Shown piece after piece: positions 1 through 9,312 of a stretch of 64,000 nt of DNA. The notes under the pieces are model-generated. The model did not search any database, was not told the origin of the DNA, and was given only the letters and a program-made list of their open reading frames with translations. A program made the translations under genes and the position numbers. Each line of letters begins with the position of its first letter. Position 1 is the first letter of the stretch. The DNA comes from Pseudoramibacter faecis (GTDB lineage: Bacteria; Bacillota; Clostridia; Eubacteriales; Eubacteriaceae), in contig NZ_JAYFFI010000009.1 in NCBI RefSeq assembly GCF_036289405.1, forward strand, positions 1-64,000. Direction: 5' to 3'.

Positions 1-67
1 CTTCAAATTTCAGGTGCTGTCCTCTTTCGCGACAGGGTGTAACAATGGGAGAATCATAGTGATCCAT
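1..67 (-). CDS. N-terminal fragment of a probable IS30-like transposase (partial, runs off the left edge)
   Basis: An ATG at 67 reading leftwards follows a good ribosome binding site (GAAAGGAG, at about 72-80). It opens 22 codons, ending in RGQHLKFE at the window edge. A short basic N-terminus followed by an HLxxE-type stretch resembles the start of IS30-family transposases, where it precedes a helix-turn-helix. Only 22 residues are visible, so this family call is an inference. It could instead be another small DNA-binding protein. It is divergent from the tyrosine recombinase at 261. Confidence 0.4.
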   Translation of the reverse strand, partial: MDHYDSPIVTPCRERGQHLKFE

Positions 68-175
68 GGGTTTCTCCTTTCGGTGTTTTTTGTGCAGCAG
101 CTTAATTCTGCCAAAAGGGATCTCTATGGATCTTCTTTTTATTCAGTTGTTCAAGTTGATCTTACAATCTACCTT
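1..175. mobile_element. possible right end of an insertion sequence
   Basis: If the leftward ORF at 67 is a transposase, the non-coding stretch at 68-175 would be its terminal region. The tract at about 141-175, reading inwards as GGTAGATTGTAAGATCAA, is a candidate terminal inverted repeat. The other end and any target duplication lie outside the window, so the boundary is not established. Confidence 0.25.
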
Positions 176-260
176 TTTTATTTAAGAGAAGGAAAAAAAC
201 AGATGTTTTTTAACCATTATTGCGTATAATCTATTATATAAATATCAAGGAGGAACCAAA

Positions 261-1286
261 TTGTTGCCTGAAAATAAAACAAATGCTCCCAAAATACCAT
301 CCAAACGTCAAAATGCAATTTTAACGGATCTGGCTGATTATTTAATCTCCGCTAAGGGTTATTCATTAAATACAATTCGTTCTTATCAAAATGATCTCAT
401 TCAATTTTTTAGATTTTTACGGCGGCGATTCGGCCAGGTCAATCACGACAGCCCCTTTGAAGCCATTGATATCTCCCCCATCGACTTTTCCCTACTCTCA
501 GCGGTACAACTGGCAGATATTTATGCCTTTTTAGGCTATACTTCGGCTAAGCGAGGCAACGGCAACACAACGCGAAAAAGAAAAACGGCTGCCATTCGTG
601 CGTTATATCATTATTTAATCGTCGTTTTACAATTGGATATGAGCGATCCAACTCAAAATTTGGAGGTCCCTAAAATTAAACAGCGGGATCCTATTTACCT
701 AACACTGGATGAAGCCATGAGTCTGCTTAATGCCATTGACGGTCGGAATAAAGAAAGGGATTTAGCTATCGTTACTCTCTTTTTAAACTGCGGGATGCGT
801 TTATCAGAATTGACCAACCTTCGGCTGAAAGATATTCAGGATGAAACGCTGCACATTGTCGGCAAGGGCAATAAAGAACGAGATGTGATTTTAAACGATG
901 CCTGTGTCAATGCACTGGAAGCTTACTATCCCATTCGCAAACAACAGATTGAAAGAATAGAAGCTCAAAGTGACAAGGTCGTTAAAGTAGATGATCATCT
1001 TTTTTTGAGCAGTCGCGGGAGAGGGATCTCCAATCGCACGGTGGAAAGAATGGTCCATAAATATCTTTTAAAGACTGGATTAGACGCCAACAAAATTACC
1101 GTTCACAAATTGCGGCACACGGCCGCCACGCTCATGTATAAATATGGGCAGGTAGATATTCGAACATTGCAAAAAGTATTGGGACACGAAAATGTCTCAA
1201 CGACCGAAATATATACACATATTGAAGATGATGATGTGCGTGCCGCCCTGTATAAAAATCCCTTAGCTGAGTTTTCGCCAAAATAA
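261..1286 (+). CDS. tyrosine recombinase / integrase (XerC/XerD-like)
   Basis: This 341-residue protein belongs to the phage-integrase/tyrosine recombinase family, which breaks and rejoins DNA through a 3'-phosphotyrosine. The N-terminal third (residues ~18-120) is a SAM-like core-binding domain. The catalytic domain shows the Arg of CGMRLSEL, the HKLRHTAAT box, the LGHENV box and the nucleophile region TEIYTHIE. It is about 40 residues longer than classical XerC/XerD, with extra residues near 225-245. The start is TTG behind AGGAGG (about 249-254); TTG at 264 is equally possible. A TATAAT -10 lies at 225-230. Whether it resolves chromosome dimers or is an accessory integrase cannot be decided from sequence. 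A hairpin terminator follows. Confidence 0.9.
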   Translation: MLPENKTNAPKIPSKRQNAILTDLADYLISAKGYSLNTIRSYQNDLIQFFRFLRRRFGQVNHDSPFEAIDISPIDFSLLSAVQLADIYAFLGYTSAKRGNGNTTRKRKTAAIRALYHYLIVVLQLDMSDPTQNLEVPKIKQRDPIYLTLDEAMSLLNAIDGRNKERDLAIVTLFLNCGMRLSELTNLRLKDIQDETLHIVGKGNKERDVILNDACVNALEAYYPIRKQQIERIEAQSDKVVKVDDHLFLSSRGRGISNRTVERMVHKYLLKTGLDANKITVHKLRHTAATLMYKYGQVDIRTLQKVLGHENVSTTEIYTHIEDDDVRAALYKNPLAEFSPK

Positions 1287-1311
1287 ATTTTCTTAATTTT
1301 TTGGCAAACGA

Positions 1312-1358
1312 TAAAAAACAAACGCTTGAATCATTTTTTGATCCAAACGTTTATTTTT
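1312..1358. terminator. bidirectional intrinsic terminator between the recombinase gene and glmS
   Basis: The arms AAACG.TTG.ATCA and TGAT.CAA.CGTTT form an imperfect hairpin. It is followed by ATTTTT on the plus strand and by a T-rich run on the minus strand. It sits between convergent genes. Confidence 0.75.
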
Positions 1359-1396
1359 ATAATGGTCATTATTTCTTATTCAAATCTGATGACTCT

Positions 1397-3220
1397 TTAT
1401 TCGACAGTGACACTTTTAGCGAGATTTTTGGGCTTATCAACGTCACATCCCCGAGCGACAGCCAAATAATAAGCTAAAATCTGCAGATAAATCACAGCTG
1501 TTATCGGTGTCAGTTCCTCACATTCGTCGGGGATGAAGAAAGCCTCATCGACCTCCGAGTTGATTTCTTGATGTTTATCTTGGGCAATGGCAATAACGTG
1601 GGCGCCTCTTGCCTTTACTTCTTTGATGTTGGACAACATTTTTTCGAATACGTTATCTTGCGTACAAACGGCGATCACAACCGAACCATTTTCAATCAGT
1701 GCGATCGGTCCATGTTTCAATTCACCGGCCGAATAGGCTTCTGAATGAATGTACGAGACTTCTTTCATTTTAAGACTGCCTTCGAGACAGGTATCATAAT
1801 CCAAGCCTCTGCCGATGAAATAAGCATCTTCCATTTTAAAATGTTCAAGTGCCAGATTTTTTAAAGCTGATTGGGCCTTTAAAATGGACGTCGCTAAACC
1901 CGGCACGTTTAGCAGATCTTTCGCCAGTTTTGCAAAATAAGCGTCGTCCAATTGCTGCGTTAATCTTCCGAGGTGCATAGCAAAAAGCAGTATGCACGCC
2001 ACTTGCGTAACATAAGCCTTCGTTGAAGCCACCGCAATTTCCGGTCCGGCATTGGTATAGAGCACATCGTCAGCCTCTCTGGCAACGGAACTGCCGATCA
2101 CGTTCGTAATGGCAACGATTCTCGCCTTTGCAGCTTTGGCCAATCGAATGGCTGCCATGGTATCGGCAGTTTCGCCTGATTGAGAAATCACAATTAAAAG
2201 CGTTTTATCGGTAATAATCGGATTTTTATAACGGTATTCTGAGCCGGTTTCCGTTTCAACCGGAATTCGGGCGAACTTTTCAATGTAATGTTTCCCAACC
2301 ATAGCAGCGTGATAGGCTGTGCCACAAGCAACAATTTGGACATGATCGATTTCTTTTAGCATGGATTCCGTCAGATGGATATCGTCCAAAATAATTCGAT
2401 CCGTAAAGCAACGCCCGGTCAGCGTATCTTTTAAAGCCTTGGGCTGTTCGTTGATTTCTTTGGCCATAAAATGATCGTAGCCACCCTTTTCAGCGTCGCC
2501 GGGATCCCAGGTTACTTCAAAAACCTGTTTACCGACCGATTCGCCATAACGATCCAAAACGGTAACGGAGTCGCAGGTTAAAACGGCAATTTCATCATTA
2601 TCCAACAGATAAACATCGCGGGTTTGATCCAGAATGGCTGGAATATCGGAAGCGATAAAATTCTCGCCGCTTCCAAGGCCCACAATCAAAGGGCTGTCCT
2701 TGCGAACTGCAATTAATTTGTCAGGTTCATCTGCACATAAAACACCCAAAGAATAGGAACCCTTCAATTTTCTTTTGGCTTGAATCACCGCGTTAATGAT
2801 ATCGCCATCATAGAGCTCTCGCATCAAATGCACAACCACTTCCGTATCCGTATCCGATAAGAAGCGATGTCCTGCCTGGATTAATTTTTCTTTTAATTCG
2901 ATATAATTTTCGATGATACCGTTATGGACAACGGCAATCTTCTGGTCCTGGCTCAAATGAGGGTGGGCATTAATATCCGACGGTTCCCCATGTGTCGCCC
3001 AACGCGTATGTCCGATACCGACAGTGCCTGCCAATGGTGTTTCATCAAGGATCCCCTGCAAATTGGCTAAACGCCCCTTTTTCTTTTTAAATGCAATTTG
3101 AGAATCGTTGATCACCGCGATGCCCGCCGAGTCATAACCCCGGTACTCCAATTTTGCCAACCCGCTCATTAAAATGTTTTGCGCCGGCTGATGGCCGATA
3201 TAGCCAACAATTCCACACAT
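1397..3220 (-). CDS. glmS: glutamine--fructose-6-phosphate aminotransferase (isomerizing)
   Basis: GlmS makes glucosamine-6-phosphate from fructose-6-phosphate and glutamine, the first step of amino-sugar supply for peptidoglycan. The 607-residue length is the family norm. The N-terminal glutaminase starts MCGIVGYIG with the catalytic Cys directly after Met. It has the YRGYDSAG motif and is followed by two SIS sugar-isomerase domains, including SQSGET and the C-terminal KNLAKSVTVE signature. The start follows GCGAGGTG. The gene is monocistronic and is controlled by the glmS ribozyme in its leader, so high glucosamine-6-phosphate should lead to mRNA cleavage. Confidence 0.98.
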   Translation of the reverse strand: MCGIVGYIGHQPAQNILMSGLAKLEYRGYDSAGIAVINDSQIAFKKKKGRLANLQGILDETPLAGTVGIGHTRWATHGEPSDINAHPHLSQDQKIAVVHNGIIENYIELKEKLIQAGHRFLSDTDTEVVVHLMRELYDGDIINAVIQAKRKLKGSYSLGVLCADEPDKLIAVRKDSPLIVGLGSGENFIASDIPAILDQTRDVYLLDNDEIAVLTCDSVTVLDRYGESVGKQVFEVTWDPGDAEKGGYDHFMAKEINEQPKALKDTLTGRCFTDRIILDDIHLTESMLKEIDHVQIVACGTAYHAAMVGKHYIEKFARIPVETETGSEYRYKNPIITDKTLLIVISQSGETADTMAAIRLAKAAKARIVAITNVIGSSVAREADDVLYTNAGPEIAVASTKAYVTQVACILLFAMHLGRLTQQLDDAYFAKLAKDLLNVPGLATSILKAQSALKNLALEHFKMEDAYFIGRGLDYDTCLEGSLKMKEVSYIHSEAYSAGELKHGPIALIENGSVVIAVCTQDNVFEKMLSNIKEVKARGAHVIAIAQDKHQEINSEVDEAFFIPDECEELTPITAVIYLQILAYYLAVARGCDVDKPKNLAKSVTVE

Positions 3221-3234
3221 AATAACACCTCGCT

Positions 3235-3376
3235 ATATGATTATTTCGATTTCTTTGTGAAAGGGATCACTCCCCCCCCTTTTTCAAATCGATATTCCAG
3301 GCCATCCGCCGAAATTTCGATACTCCCTGACCTCGTCAACTCATTCAATGCGGATCCGGCATGAGTTCTGGCGCTC
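3235..3376 (-). ncRNA. glmS self-cleaving ribozyme-riboswitch
   Basis: The glmS leader carries the ribozyme landmarks in order on the minus strand: AGCGCCAGAAC (3375 down to 3365), GTTGACGAGG, GGGAGTATCGAAA and TTCGGCGGATGGCC. By homology, cleavage occurs between A3375 and G3374. In this known class, glucosamine-6-phosphate is the cofactor for self-cleavage, which destabilises the glmS mRNA. The conserved blocks are directly visible; the 3' limit given is approximate. Confidence 0.95.
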
Positions 3377-3440
3377 AAATTGAGAAGATAAATACGATAG
3401 TGGATCCAAATATTTATCGCATCATCTCAATAATGGCTGT

Positions 3441-3468
3441 ATTATAACACAAACAGAAAAAACCACAA
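3441..3468 (-). promoter_or_regulatory. SigA-type promoter of glmS
   Basis: A -35 TTGTGG (3463-3468) and a consensus -10 TATAAT (3441-3446) are separated by 16 bp. Transcription would start near 3434, about 60 nt upstream of the ribozyme cleavage site. Confidence 0.75.
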
Positions 3469-3559
3469 ATAAAGCGGATAAAACAGCATTGGGATTTTTT
3501 TCATCTTCAATTTATGATAAAATATTTTTTAAAAGTAAATTAATTGACAGGAGTCATGA

Positions 3560-5239
3560 ATGGAAAATAACAACGAAAAGAAAAGCAACTTTATCATTAA
3601 CTATATCGATGAAGATCTTAAAAATGGTGTTTACGCTGATCACCGCGTTCATACTCGCTTTCCGCCTGAACCCAATGGTTATCTGCACATCGGTCATGCC
3701 AAATCTTCACTGTTAAATTATAAAATCGCTCAGCAATACGGCGGTACCTTCAACCTGCGTTTTGATGATACCAATCCGGAAAAAGAAGACATGGAATATG
3801 TCGAATCCATCAAAGAAGATTTAACCTGGCTCGGAATTGAATGGGGGAATAATCTTTTTTTTGCATCTTCTTATTTTAAAAAAATGCTTGAATTGGCTAA
3901 GGAATTAATCCGCAAAGGTTTGGCTTATGTTGACGATCAGGATTCGAAAACAATCCGTCAAACCCGAGGCACATTAACAGAAGCCGGTCAGTCCAGCCCT
4001 TTTCGAGATAGAGCGCCGGGAACCAATATGGCTTTATTTGATGCGATGATCCGCGGAGACGTTGAAGAGGGCGCCCAGGTGCTTCGGGCCAAAATTGATA
4101 TGGCCAGTTCCAACATGAACATGCGAGATCCGATTATTTACCGAGTGCGTCACATGGTGCATCCTAATTCCGGCGAAGAATGGCATGTCTATCCCATGTA
4201 TGATTTTGCTCATCCGGTAGAGGATGCCATTGAAGGGATTACCCATTCCCTTTGTACTCTTGAGTTTGAAGACCATCGCCCAATTTACAACTGGTTTATT
4301 GAACATCTGGACGAATTTCAAAAGGAACCGCCGCGTCAGATCGAATTCGCGAAACTCAACCTAAGTAAAACCATTATGGGTAAACGTTACATAAAAAAAT
4401 TGGTTGATGAAGGTATTATTGACGGGTGGGATGATCCGCGAATAGCAACCATCTCCGGTTTGCGGCGCCGTGGCTACACGCCGGAAGCCATTCAGGATTT
4501 TTGTGATGAAATCGGTGTTGCCAAGGCGAATTCCACCGTGGACATGGCCATGCTGGAGCATTTTATCCGCAGCGATTTAAAATTAAAAGCGCCGCGCTAC
4601 AACTGTGTGCTCCATCCTCTGAAAGTAATCATTACCAATTGGCCCGAAGACAAAGTTGAATGGCTGAACATTGAAACCAATCAGGATGTTGAAGCTATGG
4701 GAATGCATCAAATGCCTTTTACCCGTGAATTGTATGTTGAACAATCCGATTTTATGAAGGAACCCGTCAAAAAGTATTTCAGGCTTTTCCCCGGGAATGA
4801 AGTTCGGCTGCGCGGTGCTTACTTTGTTAAATGTAACGATTTTATCGAAGATGAGAACGGCAATGTGATTGAATTAAAATGTACCTATGATCCGGAAACA
4901 AAATGTGGAACCGGTTTTACCGGGCGAAAAGTCAAGGGAACCATTCATTGGGTTTCAGCGACGCGGTGTCAGCCGGTGGAAGTGCATATGCTCAAATCAT
5001 TGCTCAAGGATGATAGCAAATACACCTTGGATAACCTGATGGAAAAAATTGATCCGCAATCCCTTGAAGTTATTACAGCAATGGCGGAACCTGAGGTGAT
5101 CACAGCTGAACCCTACGATAAAATGCAATTTGTGCGCAGCGGTTATTTTTCGGCTGATCCAAAATATTCAAAGCCCGGCAAACCCGTGTTTAATCAGATT
5201 GTTCCCTTAAAAAGCAGTTGGCGCCCCCCGAAAAAGTAA
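3560..5239 (+). CDS. glnS: glutaminyl-tRNA synthetase
   Basis: This class I synthetase charges tRNA-Gln with glutamine. The 559-residue protein has the HIGH motif in PPEPNGYLHIGHAKS (residues ~32-46). The second signature appears as MGKR within TIMGKRYIKKL rather than the more familiar MSKR. It is followed by the family motif GWDDPR and the beta-barrel anticodon-binding region at the C-terminus. The start follows ACAGGAG. An extended -10 (TGATAAAAT, 3515-3523) lies upstream and no T-box leader is visible. Many Firmicutes lack GlnRS and use Glu-tRNA amidation instead. paaK follows 47 bp downstream on the same strand. Confidence 0.96.
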   Translation: MENNNEKKSNFIINYIDEDLKNGVYADHRVHTRFPPEPNGYLHIGHAKSSLLNYKIAQQYGGTFNLRFDDTNPEKEDMEYVESIKEDLTWLGIEWGNNLFFASSYFKKMLELAKELIRKGLAYVDDQDSKTIRQTRGTLTEAGQSSPFRDRAPGTNMALFDAMIRGDVEEGAQVLRAKIDMASSNMNMRDPIIYRVRHMVHPNSGEEWHVYPMYDFAHPVEDAIEGITHSLCTLEFEDHRPIYNWFIEHLDEFQKEPPRQIEFAKLNLSKTIMGKRYIKKLVDEGIIDGWDDPRIATISGLRRRGYTPEAIQDFCDEIGVAKANSTVDMAMLEHFIRSDLKLKAPRYNCVLHPLKVIITNWPEDKVEWLNIETNQDVEAMGMHQMPFTRELYVEQSDFMKEPVKKYFRLFPGNEVRLRGAYFVKCNDFIEDENGNVIELKCTYDPETKCGTGFTGRKVKGTIHWVSATRCQPVEVHMLKSLLKDDSKYTLDNLMEKIDPQSLEVITAMAEPEVITAEPYDKMQFVRSGYFSADPKYSKPGKPVFNQIVPLKSSWRPPKK

Positions 5240-5286
5240 TCGACCTTTATTTTTGGATTAAGAAGAGGAAAAGAGAGGCACTCATC

Positions 5287-6588
5287 ATGATATGGTCAAC
5301 AATAGAAACATTGGACCGAACCGAGATTCGGCTTATTCAATTGGAAAAACTCAAGAAAACTATTCGTTACGCATATAACCGCGTTCCGTTTTACCAACAA
5401 AAGTTTCATGAGACAAATATTACACCGGATGATATTCAAACATTAGACGATTTGAAAAAAATTCCTTTTACGACTAAAGATGATTTCAGAAATCACTATC
5501 CTTTCGGTCTATTCGCCGTCCCCAAAGAAAAAATCATTCGTTATCATGCTTCTTCCGGAACAACGGGCAATCCCACCGTTGTCGGTTACACCCAAAACGA
5601 TATGGATGTCTGGAAAGAGTGCATTGCCCGCATTGCGACCATGGCCGGTGTGACTTATCATGATACGGCTCAGATTGCATTTGGCTATGGTCTCTTTACA
5701 GGTGCTCTCGGATTGCATCAGGGACTTGAGACCATCGGTGCCAGCGTGATTCCCATGTCCAGCGGCAACTCTAAAAAACAAATCAAAATCATGAAGGACT
5801 GGGGCACGACGGCGCTAATTGCCACCCCATCCTACGCCCTGCACCTTTCTGAAGTTGCACAGTCCATGGGGATTGATCCGCGGAGAGATTTAAAAGTACG
5901 CTATGGAGTACTTGGCAGTGAACCATCAACCGAAGCCATGCGCGCCAAATTAAATCAAAATTGGAATATGCAGGCCACGGAAAATTACGGGATGTCCGAA
6001 TTGGGCGGCCCCGGCGTGGCAGGTGAATGCCTGCATTATCACGGGATGCACATCAACGAAGACTATTTTATTTGTGAAATCATCGATCCCGCAACCGGCG
6101 AAGTTTTGCCTGAAGGCGAACAAGGCGAGCTTGTGGTGACGTCGTTGTTCCGCGAAGCCACACCGGTTTTGCGGTACCGAACAAAAGATATCACAAGTTT
6201 AGATGCCTCCCTTTGCACTTGCGGCAGAACTACTATGCGGATGTCGAAAATCGCCGGCCGAACCGATGATATGCTTATTATCAGCGGCGTCAATGTCTTC
6301 CCGTCTCAAATCGAAGAAGTTTTGTTATCCATTGATGGTATTGGCAGCAATTATTTAATTACTGTCAGTAAAAAAGGCTATCTTGATCGCATGGACATTA
6401 ATGTTGAAGTCACAGATGCGTCCTTGTTGGATTCGGCTTCCCGGCTGGATCAATTACTGGGCACCGTCGAGAGACAACTTCACACGGTTTTAGGCATTCA
6501 CCCGGTGATTCATCTGGTGGAACCTTTGAGCATGGAAGCTTCCAAAGGCAAAGCGGTTCGTGTGATCGACAAGCGAAACGAAAAATAA
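5287..6588 (+). CDS. paaK: phenylacetate--CoA ligase
   Basis: This 433-residue adenylate-forming enzyme belongs to the PaaK family, which activates phenylacetate or a related aryl acid to the CoA thioester using ATP. The N-terminal signature RYAYNRVPFYQ.KF, the AMP-binding loop SSGTTGNPT and the C-terminal GRTDDMLI.GVNVFP motif are all present. The start at 5287 follows GAGAGG; an upstream in-frame ATG at 5218 would overlap glnS and lacks a site. The following gene encodes an ACT-domain protein, a common pairing in Clostridia and archaea linked to indolepyruvate/aryl-acid metabolism. The exact substrate is unknown. Confidence 0.93.
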   Translation: MIWSTIETLDRTEIRLIQLEKLKKTIRYAYNRVPFYQQKFHETNITPDDIQTLDDLKKIPFTTKDDFRNHYPFGLFAVPKEKIIRYHASSGTTGNPTVVGYTQNDMDVWKECIARIATMAGVTYHDTAQIAFGYGLFTGALGLHQGLETIGASVIPMSSGNSKKQIKIMKDWGTTALIATPSYALHLSEVAQSMGIDPRRDLKVRYGVLGSEPSTEAMRAKLNQNWNMQATENYGMSELGGPGVAGECLHYHGMHINEDYFICEIIDPATGEVLPEGEQGELVVTSLFREATPVLRYRTKDITSLDASLCTCGRTTMRMSKIAGRTDDMLIISGVNVFPSQIEEVLLSIDGIGSNYLITVSKKGYLDRMDINVEVTDASLLDSASRLDQLLGTVERQLHTVLGIHPVIHLVEPLSMEASKGKAVRVIDKRNEK

Positions 6589-6602
6589 AAAGGTGGTATG
6601 AG

Positions 6603-7013
6603 ATGTTAGCAAAAGAAAAACAGCTTTCGGTGTTTATCGAAAATAAAGTTGGCCATTTAGCGGCCGCAACGGACATTTTGGCTCAAAATGATATCAGTAT
6701 TCGCGCTCTTTTTGTTTATGATTCTACGGAATATGCGATTTTACGCTTAATCGTCGATGATCCCTATAAAGCTATGGCACTCTTCCAGGAAGCCGGCAAA
6801 GTGGTTCGCATGATTGACATTATGGTCGTTGAACCCATTGATGAACCGGGCATAATGAACCGCATTTTCCACTTGCTTTCGAACAATAACATCAATGTGG
6901 ACTATGCTTATCCCTACGCCGTTAAAGATGCGCCCTATATGCTGATTATGGCCACATCGGATCAGGAAAAGGCGTTTGATTTGATCCGAGAAAGCGGCTT
7001 TGCCGTCGTATAA
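6603..7013 (+). CDS. tandem ACT-domain protein
   Basis: The 136-residue protein consists of two ACT-type ligand-binding repeats. The first is LSVFIENKVGHLAAATDILAQ at about residues 6-26, split here into LSVFIENKVGH and the helix after it. The second contains EPGIMNRIFHLLSNNNINV at about residues 80-98. ACT domains bind amino acids. Lying 14 bp behind paaK with an AAGGTGG site, it is probably co-transcribed and may sense an aromatic amino acid for that pathway, which is inference from context. No catalytic domain is attached. Confidence 0.88.
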   Translation: MLAKEKQLSVFIENKVGHLAAATDILAQNDISIRALFVYDSTEYAILRLIVDDPYKAMALFQEAGKVVRMIDIMVVEPIDEPGIMNRIFHLLSNNNINVDYAYPYAVKDAPYMLIMATSDQEKAFDLIRESGFAVV

Positions 7014-7112
7014 ACCATTCTATCCATTGAATGAAAATTGAAAAAATGAACCATACGCCGGCATCAAAGCGACATGTGATCTCAAGAGATGAACGAATCC
7101 CGCATATCAAAT

Positions 7113-7144
7113 AAAAAAGATACAGTTTCAACTGTATCTTTTTT
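7113..7144. terminator. bidirectional terminator between the paaK operon and the wall-hydrolase operon
   Basis: A near-perfect hairpin, AAAAAAGATACAGTT with loop TCA and AACTGTATCTTTTTT, lies between the convergent genes. It has A/T runs suited to both directions. Confidence 0.9.
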
Positions 7145-7162
7145 GTTGCGTTATTCAATGGA

Positions 7163-9262
7163 TCAATAATTGGGAGAGGCATATCCGAAGATATAGCTAC
7201 TCTTATAATTAATGGTACGCTGTTTAACCTGATCGCTATAGTTGCCTTCAACGGTAGTAATAGTGCCCTTATTGCAGGAAGCAACCAAGCCAACGTGATC
7301 AGTCACCGAATCGCCGTTCCAATCATAGTAGACAATATCACCGGATTTTGGTGTATAGCCCTTCCAATGCCATTGTTTCTTGTTCTGATACCAACTGACG
7401 CCCGACGGGCAATAGGCATGATAATAGAAAGTGGCACTTGAAAGACCTGCCTGATTACCGCACCAAGAGACAAACATAGCGCACCAGGCCGCATTGCTGA
7501 AAGCATATTTTGACTTCATATAGTTGCCGTACCAAGCGCCGTATTTAGTCCATCCGTTGCTGCTTTCCTTGGTGCCGATCTGGCTCTTCGCAATAGCAAT
7601 CACCTTCTGACGGCCTGTCCGTCTGGTCGAATAACTGCCGGCACTCGCTTTGTTAATGATAAATTGCTGCGCCCTCGAATTATTCTTCGCGTAAAGCTGG
7701 ATATTCGTATTATCAGCCGATCCATTCCCATTAACATCCATCACCCGAGTCGACGATGATGCCGGCATTAAACAATAAGTATATCCGGTCGCCGCATTGT
7801 ATTGCGTGCGAATATAAAACCGCTGTGTCTTCGAATTATTTTTCGCATAAACGCGGATATTGGCGCCGTTAGCGTCCGTGCCGTTGGCTAAATCAAGTGC
7901 CTTCCCGTCCGCCAAGGAGGTAATAAGATAGGAACCGTCGCTGTTGCGAGTGAACCGCCATCCCTGATCTTTGTAGGATTTGTTGGTTTGAATTACCGCG
8001 TTGCCGGAGCTTTCAGTGATCACTTTGCCGCTAGACAGATGCTTGACCGTTGCCACAAATGAATTGCCCAAATTCACATTCGCCGCTGAAGCGTTGTTGG
8101 CTTTTACAATGGTCAGCTTTTGTGCCTCGCTGTCGTTGCTGCCGTAAAGACGGATATTGGTGCCGCCTGATGTTCTATTATTTGCAATATCCAAAACCCG
8201 CGTTGCGGAGGATTTCGGCATCAGATAATAAGTGCCGTCTGCGCGCCGATAAATACACCATTTTTGCGCGTTGGAACTATTCTTTGTATAAGTTTGAATA
8301 TTGGTGCCGTTAGCATCTTTACCGTTGGCCAGATCCAAACATTTGCTGTTGGCCGCATTGGTAATGCGATAAGAACCATCACTGTTGCGCACAAAATGCC
8401 ATAATTGATCAAGGGCATTGTTGCCGCCGTAAAGCGCCGCGTTGCCGGACGATTCCGCTGCAACGTAATAGCTGCCACTGTTCTTTTTAATCTGACCCCA
8501 GAAATCTGTTCCCAGGTTGACCAAAGTCGGTGTAGTTGCTGCTTTCGTTGCAGACGCGTCAGCCGGTGTTGAAGCATTCGCACTGCCGTTGGCGTTAGCC
8601 GCATTGGCTGAAGTCGATGTGTTGGACGTATTATTGGTCGCTGCCGGTTTTGCTGTCGATGTATTTTCTGAGGGTGCCGCCTTCTCGGCTTCGGCTGGTG
8701 CTGTGTCTTTAACCGTCGACGCCGTCTTCAGTCTGCTTAGTTCTGAAGCGGACAAGATCTTAATTTTAAACGACTGACCAGTTGCGTTTTGGTCGGCTTT
8801 GATTTGAACAGTGCCATCACTCGCGGCGCTCAGCACATTGCAGGTGGAACTTGCCGGCATCAGTGAGAAGGTATTGTTCTTTTCCAGGTAGATTTTCCAG
8901 CGTTGACCGCTGGTATTATTGGCTGTGGCCGCCTGAACAGACGCATTGTTTTGATCTGAAGCCACAGTTAACAGCTGACCGGTCGCTTTTGAGGTCAGCG
9001 CGTAGGTTCCTTTGACTTCATTGTAAACAAACTGCCACACTTGGTCAGCTGTATTGGCATCGGCCTTAAGCGAAACATTATTTTGCCCGACCGAGACGAC
9101 CCTCATGCCGTCCATGGTTGTGATTTTAGCCGAAAATGCCACGTCATTATTCAGTTCTGCGGCGAAAATGACCGTTGGAACCATCATCAGTATCAAACTG
9201 AGCGTAAAGATGGCGGTGATCACTGCAATGGCGATTCGGTTGGTGATTGCTCGTTTTTGCAT
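7163..9262 (-). CDS. secreted CHAP-domain peptidoglycan hydrolase with ricin-type beta-trefoil repeats
   Basis: This 699-residue exported protein has a signal peptide (hydrophobic residues ~12-34, cleavage near VIFAAE). Three ricin-like lectin blocks follow, at about residues 36-170, 245-390 and 395-550, each with repeated LDLANG/QxW-like units. A Thr/Ser/Ala/Asn-rich linker (~175-245) separates the first from the second. The C-terminal CHAP amidase/endopeptidase domain (~560-699) shows the catalytic Cys in AWCAMFVSW and His in DHVGLV. CHAP enzymes cut peptidoglycan peptides or amide bonds, and the trefoils probably bind wall glycans. It is the last gene of a three-gene secreted hydrolase operon, with its start 50 bp after its neighbour. 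Alternative role: bacteriolysin. Confidence 0.92.
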   Translation of the reverse strand: MQKRAITNRIAIAVITAIFTLSLILMMVPTVIFAAELNNDVAFSAKITTMDGMRVVSVGQNNVSLKADANTADQVWQFVYNEVKGTYALTSKATGQLLTVASDQNNASVQAATANNTSGQRWKIYLEKNNTFSLMPASSTCNVLSAASDGTVQIKADQNATGQSFKIKILSASELSRLKTASTVKDTAPAEAEKAAPSENTSTAKPAATNNTSNTSTSANAANANGSANASTPADASATKAATTPTLVNLGTDFWGQIKKNSGSYYVAAESSGNAALYGGNNALDQLWHFVRNSDGSYRITNAANSKCLDLANGKDANGTNIQTYTKNSSNAQKWCIYRRADGTYYLMPKSSATRVLDIANNRTSGGTNIRLYGSNDSEAQKLTIVKANNASAANVNLGNSFVATVKHLSSGKVITESSGNAVIQTNKSYKDQGWRFTRNSDGSYLITSLADGKALDLANGTDANGANIRVYAKNNSKTQRFYIRTQYNAATGYTYCLMPASSSTRVMDVNGNGSADNTNIQLYAKNNSRAQQFIINKASAGSYSTRRTGRQKVIAIAKSQIGTKESSNGWTKYGAWYGNYMKSKYAFSNAAWCAMFVSWCGNQAGLSSATFYYHAYCPSGVSWYQNKKQWHWKGYTPKSGDIVYYDWNGDSVTDHVGLVASCNKGTITTVEGNYSDQVKQRTINYKSSYIFGYASPNY

Positions 9263-9312
9263 GGGATTTGTTTCCCTTCCTTTCTTTTCGTTTATCGACC
9301 TATGACCATGAA

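Noticed and set aside
14..229. 71-codon plus-strand frame at the left edge
   Set aside because: It has no ribosome binding site, and it is antisense to the better-supported leftward ORF starting at 67.
8517..8777. 86-codon antisense frame over the Ala/Thr-rich linker of the CHAP protein
   Set aside because: It is a low-complexity shadow of the real gene without its own start signals.
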